A stretch of 20,584 nucleotides of DNA, taken from positions 1-20,584 of the IMG/VR virus record IMGVR_UViG_3300013123_000049; one strand, 5' to 3'. The notes beneath the pieces are model-generated. The model did not search any database and was not told the DNA's origin. It saw nothing but the letters and a program-made list of their open reading frames with translations. This DNA is from a virus. The position numbers and the translations under genes are program-made. Positions 14,704 through 20,584 of this stretch are shown in pieces; position 1 is the first letter of the stretch; every line of letters starts with the position of its first letter.

Positions 14704-15105
14704 ATGGACGAATTAACCGATGTTCAATGGTTAGAAAAAATAAACGAAGAAGCCGAAGCAAAAGCAAGGGAAATGGAAGCCCTGTTAGTTTGCGAAATTA
14801 AGCCAGTCGTTTATGTGGTCGAACCTTTAAAAGATGCTGCCGTAGCATTCCTTCGATTGCCCGATGCAAAACAGACCTTAAAATTATTAAGAGCTATGGC
14901 AGCCGATTATGAAAGTGGTTGTGAATTAATTGTACGCTCTCAACTTGTGCGTAATGTTACAGGTTATGAGGGTATTTGTTCAGACGCTCGTTTTATGAAC
15001 GAGGTCGGACAGTATGATTTTCATAATGCAAAATTAAACGCTTCTTTAGTTCTTGATGCTAAATTGCTGATTGACTTTTACGTTGACGAGTTTAAAAAAA
15101 AATAG
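14704..15105 (+). CDS. Tail assembly chaperone, zero-frame product (gpG analogue)
   Basis: The 133-residue product is the short form of the tail assembly chaperone, made between tube and tape measure genes as in lambda G/GT and in Mu- and P2-type phages. It is helical and acidic (EKINEEAEAKAREMEALLVC, KQTLKLLRAMAADYESGCEL, NAKLNASLVLDAKLLIDFYV). It ends DEFKKK at TAG 15103-15105, which directly follows a run of nine A. A -1 slip on this run leads into a second open frame up to 15314, so two products are expected. The position and frameshift are the main evidence; sequence similarity alone would not identify it. Confidence 0.8.
   Translation: MDELTDVQWLEKINEEAEAKAREMEALLVCEIKPVVYVVEPLKDAAVAFLRLPDAKQTLKLLRAMAADYESGCELIVRSQLVRNVTGYEGICSDARFMNEVGQYDFHNAKLNASLVLDAKLLIDFYVDEFKKK
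15094..15102 (+). promoter_or_regulatory. Slippery site for programmed -1 frameshift
   Basis: Nine A (AAA AAA AAA in frame, preceded by TTT and followed by TAG) contain the heptamer A AAA AAA at 15096-15102. A -1 shift gives ...KKIANEREAIEEF with no stop until 15312. In the -1 frame a TAA at 15093-15095 lies just before the run, so the switch must take place within these few bases. A -1 slip on an A-rich heptamer is the classic bacterial and phage mechanism. Confidence 0.85.
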
Positions 15106-15314
15106 CAAACGAGCGGGAAGCAATAGAAGAATTTGACAATATAAATAGCGAATTATTGCGAATGGACGCCGTAATTCGCTATTGTTTTAAAATAGAACCT
15201 GAAATGATTGAGGATTTTGAACAATATGCAAAACTTTATTCACAGGGGAAATTTATTTTAGATTATACAAATATTTTACAAACAAAGAGGGCAGCCGATG
15301 CAATGATTCAATAA
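15096..15314 (+). CDS. Frameshift extension of the tail assembly chaperone (gpGT analogue)
   Basis: In the -1 frame the sequence is open from the slippery run to TAA 15312-15314. It adds about 70 residues beginning IANEREAIEEFDNINSELLR and ending TKRAADAMIQ. There is no start codon or start region for it alone; a separate gene would leave 210 bp without a product between the chaperone and tape measure. The fused protein would be about 203 residues. Its T-like part normally binds tail tube and the tape measure. The tape measure ATG follows its stop by one base, which fits the known order. A 12-bp hairpin lies within this part. Confidence 0.8.
   Translation, partial: KKIANEREAIEEFDNINSELLRMDAVIRYCFKIEPEMIEDFEQYAKLYSQGKFILDYTNILQTKRAADAMIQ
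15144..15183 (+). promoter_or_regulatory. Perfect 12-bp RNA hairpin downstream of the slippery site
   Basis: AATAGCGAATTA (15144-15155) pairs exactly with TAATTCGCTATT (15172-15183). Inside the 16-base loop, GCG (15158-15160) can pair with CGC (15167-15169), leaving a six-base tip. The stem starts 41 bases after the slippery A-run, further than the usual 5-9 bases for a frameshift stimulator. It may help frameshifting, affect RNA stability, or set the ratio of tail products. Confidence 0.6.
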
Positions 15315-15315
15315 C

Positions 15316-16704
15316 ATGGAAGATGAATTAAAATATAAAATTTCTCTTGAAGACTTGTTTTCGCTGTCAATAGCAAAAGCCGAAGCCAGCGCCCATAAAT
15401 TTGAACGTACTTTAGACGGTGTTCAAAGCCACACACAAAAAGTAGGTGCACAAATGAAAAAAGAAAGTCGTGGTTATTTTGGCAGCTTTTTTCAGGAAGT
15501 AGTTGGAAAACTTGCCGGGGCTTTTGCTCTTTACGAATTAGCCGAAAAGATGGTTGAGTTTGGAAAACAATCTTTTGAGTTAGCCGAAAAGCAAGCCGAT
15601 GCCGAAAAGAAACTTTTAGTTGCCGTTAATGACAGGAAAGACGTTCAGGAGGCAATGATTAGAAGTGCAGATGAGTTGATGTATAAAACCGGCAAAGACG
15701 ATGAAGAGATTATAAGAGCACAAACCAACTTAATAACCTCTGGTCGTTCCGTTGGCGAATCAAATAAGATTATAAGCGTTGCGATGGGCTACGCAAGGGC
15801 AAAGGGTAAGGATTGGCAGAATGTTGTAAAGCAATTACAGGACACGTATGTCGGAGCTAAAAAAGAACTTGGGAGATATGAGAAAGCTATACATGACATG
15901 ACTGACGAGCAGCTTCGTAATGGTGAAGCGGTTGATTTTCTCGCCGAAAAATATAAAAACTTCATGGACGGTGCAAATCTAACAAGTGCCGAAAAACTTA
16001 AAAGACTTGGCACAATGTGGGAAGAAACGAAAGAAAGTCTTGGCGGATTTGTAGGTGAGCTTATGGAAGCCTCAAATTTTACCGACCATTGGACATCCGT
16101 TCTTAAAAACCTAAGCGTTGAATTAAAATCTTCGGAATCTGCATGGACTAAATTTGGAATGGTATTAGATGCTTTAGCAGGTGGTTCTTATAATGTTGTT
16201 CAGGCAAAAATAGAAGAAAATAGAAACGAAGCAGCTACCCGCTATTACGAAGAAGCCGAGAAGGAAGGTAAAAAGTCAGACGCAGCAAGGGTTAAGTATT
16301 ATGAATTGGCTAAAAAAGTAGCTGAAAAAAGACTTAGTGATGAGTTGTCATTATTTGGCGATGCAAATTCCACTGATTATGACAAAAGTAAAGTAGAGGA
16401 AGCGATTAAGCAATATAAATACCAAATTGACTTAATTACAAGAGCAGCCAAAAAATCACAAGACAAAAGACTTGAAGCCTTTAGAACTGCTAAACTTACA
16501 GGCGATGAGGCTGGACTTGGCGCTGGCATGTCAGAGCCAAAAGAAGGAAAATTCCAACAAATAACAATCACAATAAATAATCCATTTCAGAACATGAAGA
16601 ACACTTACGCAAATATGGAAGCAGGAGTTAATGATTTTATGGGTCAATTAGGACAGGCGTTGAATAAGGTTGTACAAGATGCAGGAATATTAGCAACGGA
16701 ATAA
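15316..16704 (+). CDS. Tail tape measure protein (short)
   Basis: The 462-residue product follows the chaperone pair and is long, helical and charged, as tape measure proteins are. It fills the tail tube and sets its length. Helical stretches run through most of the protein (e.g. LAEKMVEFGKQSFELAEKQA, about 77-96). Residues about 56-80 (FFQEVVGKLAGAFALYELAE) are the most hydrophobic part, possibly the membrane-active region. KGKFQQITITINNPF near residue 418 marks a short beta stretch before a final helix. With the usual 1.5 Å per residue it would give a tail of about 70 nm. No peptidase domain is seen. Confidence 0.8.
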   Translation: MEDELKYKISLEDLFSLSIAKAEASAHKFERTLDGVQSHTQKVGAQMKKESRGYFGSFFQEVVGKLAGAFALYELAEKMVEFGKQSFELAEKQADAEKKLLVAVNDRKDVQEAMIRSADELMYKTGKDDEEIIRAQTNLITSGRSVGESNKIISVAMGYARAKGKDWQNVVKQLQDTYVGAKKELGRYEKAIHDMTDEQLRNGEAVDFLAEKYKNFMDGANLTSAEKLKRLGTMWEETKESLGGFVGELMEASNFTDHWTSVLKNLSVELKSSESAWTKFGMVLDALAGGSYNVVQAKIEENRNEAATRYYEEAEKEGKKSDAARVKYYELAKKVAEKRLSDELSLFGDANSTDYDKSKVEEAIKQYKYQIDLITRAAKKSQDKRLEAFRTAKLTGDEAGLGAGMSEPKEGKFQQITITINNPFQNMKNTYANMEAGVNDFMGQLGQALNKVVQDAGILATE

Positions 16705-16706
16705 AA

Positions 16707-17417
16707 ATGGAAACAAGATATTTTAAACCAATTTCAGAAAAGAAACTACCTTCGGCGGAAAATTTTATTTTTCCAAAAAGTGCTCCAGATTTGCATAACC
16801 CAAAATTAAATATTCCTACGCTTGAAGAAATAGCCATCTCGTCAGGTCTGGTTGCCGGAAAAGGTGCTATCATGGCAAATACTTTGAGAGCAAAGAGAAT
16901 CCTTGAAACAATGACACCTATTAAATATGGAGCATTAGGATTTCCGATATACTCAAATCTTGTAATTAAAGCCGATACCTATCAGAATAATGCCGGAATA
17001 ACAATAGGAAGTTTTAAAGAGATTTGTCTTGACGCTGTGTTAATGGAAATAGGGCATGAAAATAATATTATAACAACAGACATACAAGGAAGAGCCAATA
17101 CTATAATTGAATATATCGGGTCGAGAAGTCCAAATATTCATATAACCGGAATTATTCCGGCTGTAACTCCCGGCGTTTATCCAACCGACACAGTTAGTAA
17201 CCTTATGATAGCTTTAAACAGTAATCGTTCTTTGCAAGTTGTGTCATGGTATTTGGCAATGGTGAAAATTTATAATATTGTTATTAAGGGAGACAGTATT
17301 AAACAAGAGGAAGGAAGTCAGGAATATCAACGGTTTGAGTTCGATGCTATAGCCGATTTCCCTGTGGAATTAAAATTACAAAAAACAATTAACAATACAG
17401 GGGGTATAATTGCATGA
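16707..17417 (+). CDS. Tail/baseplate protein, DUF6046-like
   Basis: The 236-residue product lies between tape measure and hub, where Mu-type phages encode the protein joining tube to baseplate. The central segment IITTDIQGRANTIIEYIGSR, followed by SPNIHITGIIPAV, gives the pattern of a G...t..EYIg...~.I.i.G motif. I recall that motif from the DUF6046 family of Bacteroidota phages. The C-terminus is beta-rich (QRFEFDAIADFPVELKLQK). It probably connects tube and hub, possibly as a gp53-like or tail-initiator element; that is inference. Its TGA overlaps the hub start (ATGA). Confidence 0.55.
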   Translation: METRYFKPISEKKLPSAENFIFPKSAPDLHNPKLNIPTLEEIAISSGLVAGKGAIMANTLRAKRILETMTPIKYGALGFPIYSNLVIKADTYQNNAGITIGSFKEICLDAVLMEIGHENNIITTDIQGRANTIIEYIGSRSPNIHITGIIPAVTPGVYPTDTVSNLMIALNSNRSLQVVSWYLAMVKIYNIVIKGDSIKQEEGSQEYQRFEFDAIADFPVELKLQKTINNTGGIIA

Positions 17418-18697
17418 GTATGCGTCCTTATACGATGATTACGATTGTTCAGCAACCTAATGATGTGTTTAAAATACAGCGGACAAAAACATTTTCTTTG
17501 GATTTTGTTAATTCGGGACAAGTTGTAAGCTCATGGCAGAACCTAACCGACACCGCAAAAATAACGCTTCCTCGAAATATTTATATTTTAGATGAATCCA
17601 ATAATCGTATAAATTTAGGCGGTCAGATAAATGGGCAGGGACCAACTATTTATAACAACGAGCATGTAATAAATGCGGTTGTTAATCAGGTTTTACAAGG
17701 GCAAATAATAGCAGTCAACGCAATTGATTACCCTGTAATTATGCGAGGTGATAAGATTAAAATTGAAGTTGGAATATTTTTTGACCAGATGAATGGACAG
17801 GGGGAAGTTTTAGAAAGCAATGTTATTTTTGAAGGTTATATCACAAAGATTAAAAACAGGATTCCAATCGAATTAGAATGTGAAGACGAGATGTGGAAAA
17901 TAAAACAAATACCTGTTGTTAATAAGGTTTGGAAAAGTTCAGACTACACAGTTCAGACAATGCTTACTGAAATGTTAGCTGGAAAAAATATAACCGTTAT
18001 TGATCGGGTTACAGGTTCGGTTCAAACAAATGTGGGTGATTTCAGAACACAAAACGAAACGGTTGGAGACATTCTTAATCGTTTAAAAACCGAAGGTAGT
18101 ATTTATTCTTATATGCGAGGCAATGAGTTACGCTGTAGTGGAATAGTTTATTACCCACAGGACAGGATTGAGTGTGTTTTTGCTTTTCAAGAAAACATCA
18201 TTAATGACGACTTGGAATATCAGCGAAAAGAAGATATTAACGTAGCAATTAAGGCGATAAGTCAAACAATTACAAAATCTAATTCTGAATTTAATAAAGA
18301 CAATTCGCCAAAACAAAAGAATGAAAGGCTTGAAGTATTGGTTGGGAAAAATGGGGTGATTAAAAAAGCTGACTGGGGCAACTATAAAGGTAGTATTGTT
18401 TCTTTACCCTTTTTAGGTATAACAACCGAAGAAGAATTAATAAGACAAGCCGAACTTTATCTACCTAAATTTTATTACACAGGATTCAAAGGGTCATTTA
18501 CCACGTTTGGAATTCCTATGGTAAAACATGGTTATTCGGCTGTACTTCGAGATAATATATTACCCGAACGCAATGGAGAGTATTTGATAAAATCAGTAAT
18601 AACAACTTTCGGAACGCAATCATTGAGACAAAAAGTTTTATTACATTTGCGTATTGACAGAGGTTATACAGTTGAACAACTTAATTCAGGTTTATGA
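17414..18697 (+). CDS. Baseplate hub protein (Mu gpP/T4 gp27-like)
   Basis: The 427-residue product is in the hub position, just before the spike. Hub trimers join the tail tube to the spike. The N-terminal region (SLDFVNSGQVVSSWQNLTDT, then AKITLPRNIY) is the beta part that begins such proteins, with an insert around residues 60-110. It continues with YPVIMRGDKIKIEVGIFFDQ, VIFEGYITKIKNRIPIELEC, a helix TVQTMLTEMLAGKNITV and ETVGDILNRLKTEGSIYSYM. This is the usual hub sequence of strand, EDEmW, then a domain with a helix pair. The C-terminal third ends in a strand-rich domain. Both ends overlap neighbouring genes by ATGA. Confidence is good for hub, lower for exact family. Confidence 0.75.
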   Translation: MSMRPYTMITIVQQPNDVFKIQRTKTFSLDFVNSGQVVSSWQNLTDTAKITLPRNIYILDESNNRINLGGQINGQGPTIYNNEHVINAVVNQVLQGQIIAVNAIDYPVIMRGDKIKIEVGIFFDQMNGQGEVLESNVIFEGYITKIKNRIPIELECEDEMWKIKQIPVVNKVWKSSDYTVQTMLTEMLAGKNITVIDRVTGSVQTNVGDFRTQNETVGDILNRLKTEGSIYSYMRGNELRCSGIVYYPQDRIECVFAFQENIINDDLEYQRKEDINVAIKAISQTITKSNSEFNKDNSPKQKNERLEVLVGKNGVIKKADWGNYKGSIVSLPFLGITTEEELIRQAELYLPKFYYTGFKGSFTTFGIPMVKHGYSAVLRDNILPERNGEYLIKSVITTFGTQSLRQKVLLHLRIDRGYTVEQLNSGL

Positions 18698-19284
18698 AAA
18701 ATGAACAAGAGCATACAGAAACAATTCAGGCGATAAGAACGGCGATTCGTAAGATTGCAAGGACTTATGGTGTTGATACGGTTGAGATAGTTGTTGCTGA
18801 GGTTATGGCTGTTGATAAAGTGAAAAGAACTTGTGATGTTAAGCCGGTAACAGGGAAAGGCGATACGCCTATTGAGGGAGTGTTTTTAAACGTTGTTCCA
18901 AATGACGGTGAAATAAAAGTCCCTGCAGTTGGTTCTATGGTTGTGGTTGTTCAATCTACTTATAACAAATCTTACGTAATAGGATTTAGCGACTTGACGG
19001 AATGGAATATAACGATTAGCAATACGGTTATTGATATGGTTGCCGGAACTATTCAATTTGGTGATGGAAGCTATGACGGATTAATTAAAATTATAGACAT
19101 AACAGCCAAATTAAATAATTTAGTAACGGAAATAACGGCTTTAAAAACTGCCTTTAATTCACACACACATCCGACAGCAGCAACCGGTTCCCCAAGTATG
19201 CCGACCATTTCTTTTACTGGAAATTTCTCAAACTTTAACAAAACAGATTATGAAAATAATAACATTAAACACGGAACAACTTAG
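18694..19284 (+). CDS. Baseplate spike protein (gpV/Mu gp45-like)
   Basis: The 196-residue product is the membrane-piercing spike. Residues 30-105 form an OB-fold-like part (VEIVVAEVMAVDKVKRTCDV, KVPAVGSMVVVVQSTYNKSY). These lead to a beta-helical middle (SNTVIDMVAGTIQFGDGSYD), a coiled helix (KLNNLVTEITALKTAFNSHT) and HTHP with H157 and H159. An HxH motif near the tip of such spikes binds iron in P2 gpV; here it is followed by a Gly/Ser/Pro tail. The gene ends in TAG and is in the same frame as the next gene, with four codons between. It overlaps the hub stop. No lysozyme domain is present. Confidence 0.75.
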   Translation: MKNEQEHTETIQAIRTAIRKIARTYGVDTVEIVVAEVMAVDKVKRTCDVKPVTGKGDTPIEGVFLNVVPNDGEIKVPAVGSMVVVVQSTYNKSYVIGFSDLTEWNITISNTVIDMVAGTIQFGDGSYDGLIKIIDITAKLNNLVTEITALKTAFNSHTHPTAATGSPSMPTISFTGNFSNFNKTDYENNNIKHGTT

Positions 19285-19296
19285 ATAATTAATAAT

Positions 19297-19611
19297 ATGG
19301 CAAATACAGTTGTAGATTTTAAGCAAGTTGATAACGACCTTTATTTTGATACGGTGAAAGGTGATTTTATTTTTACTCCGAGTGACAATCAGCATATTTT
19401 AGATATTTGCGTAAGTTGCCCGGGCTGGTGGAAGAATGCCCCGCAAATGGGGGCAAATCTACCTCAACTTTTAAAAAGTAAATTAAACGTTTCTTTAGTT
19501 GAAAACACGCTAAAAGCACAACTTGAGGCTGATATGTTTCAGGTTGTGCGTCCTGTTATTATAAAGAATGGAAATAATTATACAATAAATCCAAATGCAA
19601 GTAGGTTATAA
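19297..19611 (+). CDS. Baseplate wedge protein, gp25/W-like (Mu gp46)
   Basis: The 104-residue product begins MANTVVDFKQVDNDLYFDTV, followed by KGDFIFTPSDNQHILDICVS and CPGWWKNAPQMGANLPQLLK. That is the typical gp25-like layout: D-DLYFD...G--, a n.q.i..i....G.wk..P..G segment, then a helix. These proteins link the sheath's first ring to the wedge. The length is normal for the family. It follows the spike and precedes the X-like proteins, as in Mu-type order. Its stop lies 17 bases into the next gene. Confidence 0.78.
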   Translation: MANTVVDFKQVDNDLYFDTVKGDFIFTPSDNQHILDICVSCPGWWKNAPQMGANLPQLLKSKLNVSLVENTLKAQLEADMFQVVRPVIIKNGNNYTINPNASRL

Positions 19612-19903
19612 AATACAATACGGTCAATCTATATATGATGTGTGCCTTATGCTTTATGGTAGCCTCGATTATTTATTTACATTTTTAACAGATAATAATT
19701 TAACGCTTTCCTCGACAAATATTACAGGACTTACAATTTATTACAATAATACATTAGGAATTGATAACCGGCAATCGCTTCGCAGAACAGGAAGTGTTAT
19801 TTATTGTACAGCACCACTTCCAACCCTTCCGATAGGTGCAAAATTTACCGAAGAAGGCGGAATTAAATTTACCGAAGAAGGTGGAATTAAAATAATAGAA
19901 TGA
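19595..19903 (+). CDS. LysM-like tail protein X, copy 1
   Basis: The 102-residue product begins MQVGYKIQYGQSIYDVCLML and continues YGSLDYLFTFLTDNNLT. GQSIYDV...YGS.DYL..l..dN is the LysM-like pattern of phage gpX-type proteins, which attach to the baseplate or bind peptidoglycan. A strand-rich part follows (residues 40-80). It ends with two exact 8-residue repeats, KFTEEGGI, encoded by a 24-bp tandem repeat, then KIIE. It is 30-40% similar by eye to the next gene, in both the LysM-like part and the tail. It overlaps the gp25-like gene at the start and the second copy at the end. Confidence 0.68.
   Translation: MQVGYKIQYGQSIYDVCLMLYGSLDYLFTFLTDNNLTLSSTNITGLTIYYNNTLGIDNRQSLRRTGSVIYCTAPLPTLPIGAKFTEEGGIKFTEEGGIKIIE
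19841..19888 (+). repeat. 24-bp tandem repeat encoding KFTEEGGI twice
   Basis: Two 24-bp units (19841-19864 and 19865-19888) are identical but for one C/T difference in a Gly codon. They encode KFTEEGGI KFTEEGGI at the end of copy 1. The silent difference suggests a recent in-frame duplication. Confidence 0.9.
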
Positions 19904-20202
19904 TTTATATAACAAAATATAATCAGAGTATTTATGACGTTTGTTTGCAGACTTACGGAACGTTAGATTATCTTTTAAAGCTCGTAACCGACAATAATAT
20001 TAATAACTTAAATACACAGATTTTAACAAAAACTTCTTTTATTTTTGATGAGAGGTTAGTAATTGACAGATTGTTAAAAGATAATAACAACCGACAAAAT
20101 GTAACTTATAACACAGCGACTCAGGTGTTTGGAGTTAAACTAACCGAAGAAAGTGGAATAAAAATTACTGAAGATGGAGTTATTAAAATAATAGATTTAT
20201 GA
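19900..20202 (+). CDS. LysM-like tail protein X, copy 2
   Basis: The 100-residue product begins MIYITKYNQSIYDVCLQTYG, then TLDYLLKLVTDNNINN. It is clearly related to copy 1 (QSIYDVCL, YG.LDYL, TDNN). Its C-terminus holds two diverged 8-residue repeats, KLTEESGI and KITEDGVI (20137-20184), then KIIDL. The two copies differ in the middle, where copy 2 has DERLVIDRLLKDNNNRQNVT. The start overlaps copy 1 (ATGA) and its stop overlaps the fibre gene. A tandem duplication followed by divergence is the simplest reading; the two products may form different rings or bind different cell-wall partners. Confidence 0.65.
   Translation: MIYITKYNQSIYDVCLQTYGTLDYLLKLVTDNNINNLNTQILTKTSFIFDERLVIDRLLKDNNNRQNVTYNTATQVFGVKLTEESGIKITEDGVIKIIDL
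20137..20184 (+). repeat. Diverged 24-bp repeat pair at the end of copy 2
   Basis: Two 24-bp units (20137-20160 and 20161-20184) match the tandem repeat of copy 1 with several changes. They encode KLTEESGI and KITEDGVI before the closing KIID. The shared repeat shows that the two genes kept the same C-terminal motif. Confidence 0.75.
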
Positions 20203-20584
20203 AAAAAACGATACTGTCAATACTTTTACTTATTGTTGTTATTTCAGGATATTCGCAAAAGATTAGCCAATATACACGAACAACAAATCTTTACGGAAAT
20301 ACTCCACCATACCTTGCGGATTCGGCTTTAATGGACGTGTCTGTTTATAACTATGCAGGGAGCTATTCCACACGTGCATTTACTTATAGTTCATTTAGAG
20401 CTTTATTAGCAGCCTCGTTGGCTGGAAATGATACTAATTATTTAAAGACGACAGGGGATAATGGATATGGTACATATAATTTTTACGGCGACTTTCAAAC
20501 GCAAAGTGGCGTAAATTTGTTATTAAATAAACCATATCTAACGTATAGTAATTACTGCGGTGCAGGGCATATATATGGTACTGA
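20199..20584 (+). CDS. Fibre-like protein with Sec signal peptide (3' end outside window)
   Basis: The open frame runs from ATG 20199 (ATGA overlap with copy 2) to the window edge, giving 128 residues. It begins MKKTILSILLLIVVISGYSQ: two Lys, a hydrophobic core and a SQ-type Bacteroidota cleavage site without a lipobox Cys. The mature part (KISQYTRTTNLYGNTPPYLA..., then YLKTTGDNGYGTYNFYGDFQ and TQSGVNLLLN) is Gly/Tyr/Asn-rich and resembles the start of a trimeric tail fibre. A host-attachment role is likely from position at the end of the baseplate genes. It is the second protein with an export signal in this cluster. Confidence 0.7.
   Translation, partial: MKKTILSILLLIVVISGYSQKISQYTRTTNLYGNTPPYLADSALMDVSVYNYAGSYSTRAFTYSSFRALLAASLAGNDTNYLKTTGDNGYGTYNFYGDFQTQSGVNLLLNKPYLTYSNYCGAGHIYGT

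Noticed and set aside
15106-15315. Independent gene for the region between chaperone and tape measure
   Set aside because: The -1 frame has no plausible start codon near its beginning, and it joins the chaperone frame exactly at the A-run, so a frameshift product explains it better.
16637-16873. Minus-strand 78-residue ORF
   Set aside because: It spans the end of the tape measure and start of the next gene on the opposite strand, with no promoter box.
253-20584. Genome-wide TAG recoding (TAG read as an amino acid)
   Set aside because: Only the terminase has an in-frame TAG. Other structural genes are intact without it, and TAG seems to be used as a normal stop at 19282. A single-site event is more likely.
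1-20584. CRISPR array, tRNA, rRNA, insertion sequence or diversity-generating retroelement
   Set aside because: No regularly spaced repeats, cloverleaf-like gaps, transposase or reverse transcriptase motifs were seen, and there is almost no non-coding space.

Overview
The window is a piece of a tailed, contractile (myovirus-type) phage or prophage of a Bacteroidota host. The evidence for the host group is the AT-rich sequence, A-rich start regions without AGGAGG-type ribosome binding sites, signal peptides ending in SAQ or YSQ, and one good Bacteroidota-type -7 box (TATCTTTG, minus strand, 9070-9077). Nearly every gene is a virion or packaging gene on the + strand, packed with ATGA-type overlaps. 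No integrase, transposase, lysis gene, tRNA, rRNA or CRISPR array is visible. All family assignments come from reading the proteins by eye, since no database search was possible.

Layout. 1-4947: DNA packaging and portal vertex: end of the small terminase, large terminase (ATPase and nuclease halves in one frame but separated by a TAG), a Mu gp36-like connector, a DUF935/Mu gp29-like portal and a MuF minor head protein. 4944-8745: a small unknown protein, a Mu gpG-like morphogenesis protein, a probable tail terminator, a baseplate J-like wedge protein and two baseplate or fibre proteins, closed by a strong intrinsic terminator (8785-8812). 8811-9050: one minus-strand gene for a small ribbon-helix-helix-like protein, divergent from the next block. 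9149-12653: ClpP-like head protease with C-terminal scaffold, an HK97-type major capsid protein with an unusual hydrophobic N-terminus, a secreted-looking small protein and two small unknowns. 12643-16704: tail sheath, tail tube, tail assembly chaperones joined by a -1 frameshift, and tape measure. 16707-20584: DUF6046-like protein, baseplate hub, spike, gp25-like wedge protein, two tandem LysM/gpX-like proteins, and a fibre with a signal peptide that runs off the end.

How the genes fit together. Terminase, portal and connector fill a head made by the protease/scaffold and capsid protein. Sheath, tube, chaperones and tape measure build the contractile tail. Hub, spike, wedge and X proteins build the baseplate that carries the fibres. 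The baseplate genes are split: the J-like protein and its neighbours lie upstream of the capsid genes and the rest lie downstream of the tape measure.

Most notable points: (1) an in-frame TAG exactly between the terminase ATPase and nuclease domains; (2) a clear A-run -1 frameshift site in the tail chaperone gene with a perfect 12-bp hairpin downstream; (3) a capsid protein starting with two membrane-type helices, followed by a protein with a Sec-type signal peptide; (4) a probable internal scaffold start inside the protease gene; (5) a minus-strand regulator-like gene facing the capsid operon across a repeat-bearing AT-rich spacer; (6) a tandem pair of X-like proteins ending in 8-residue repeats.
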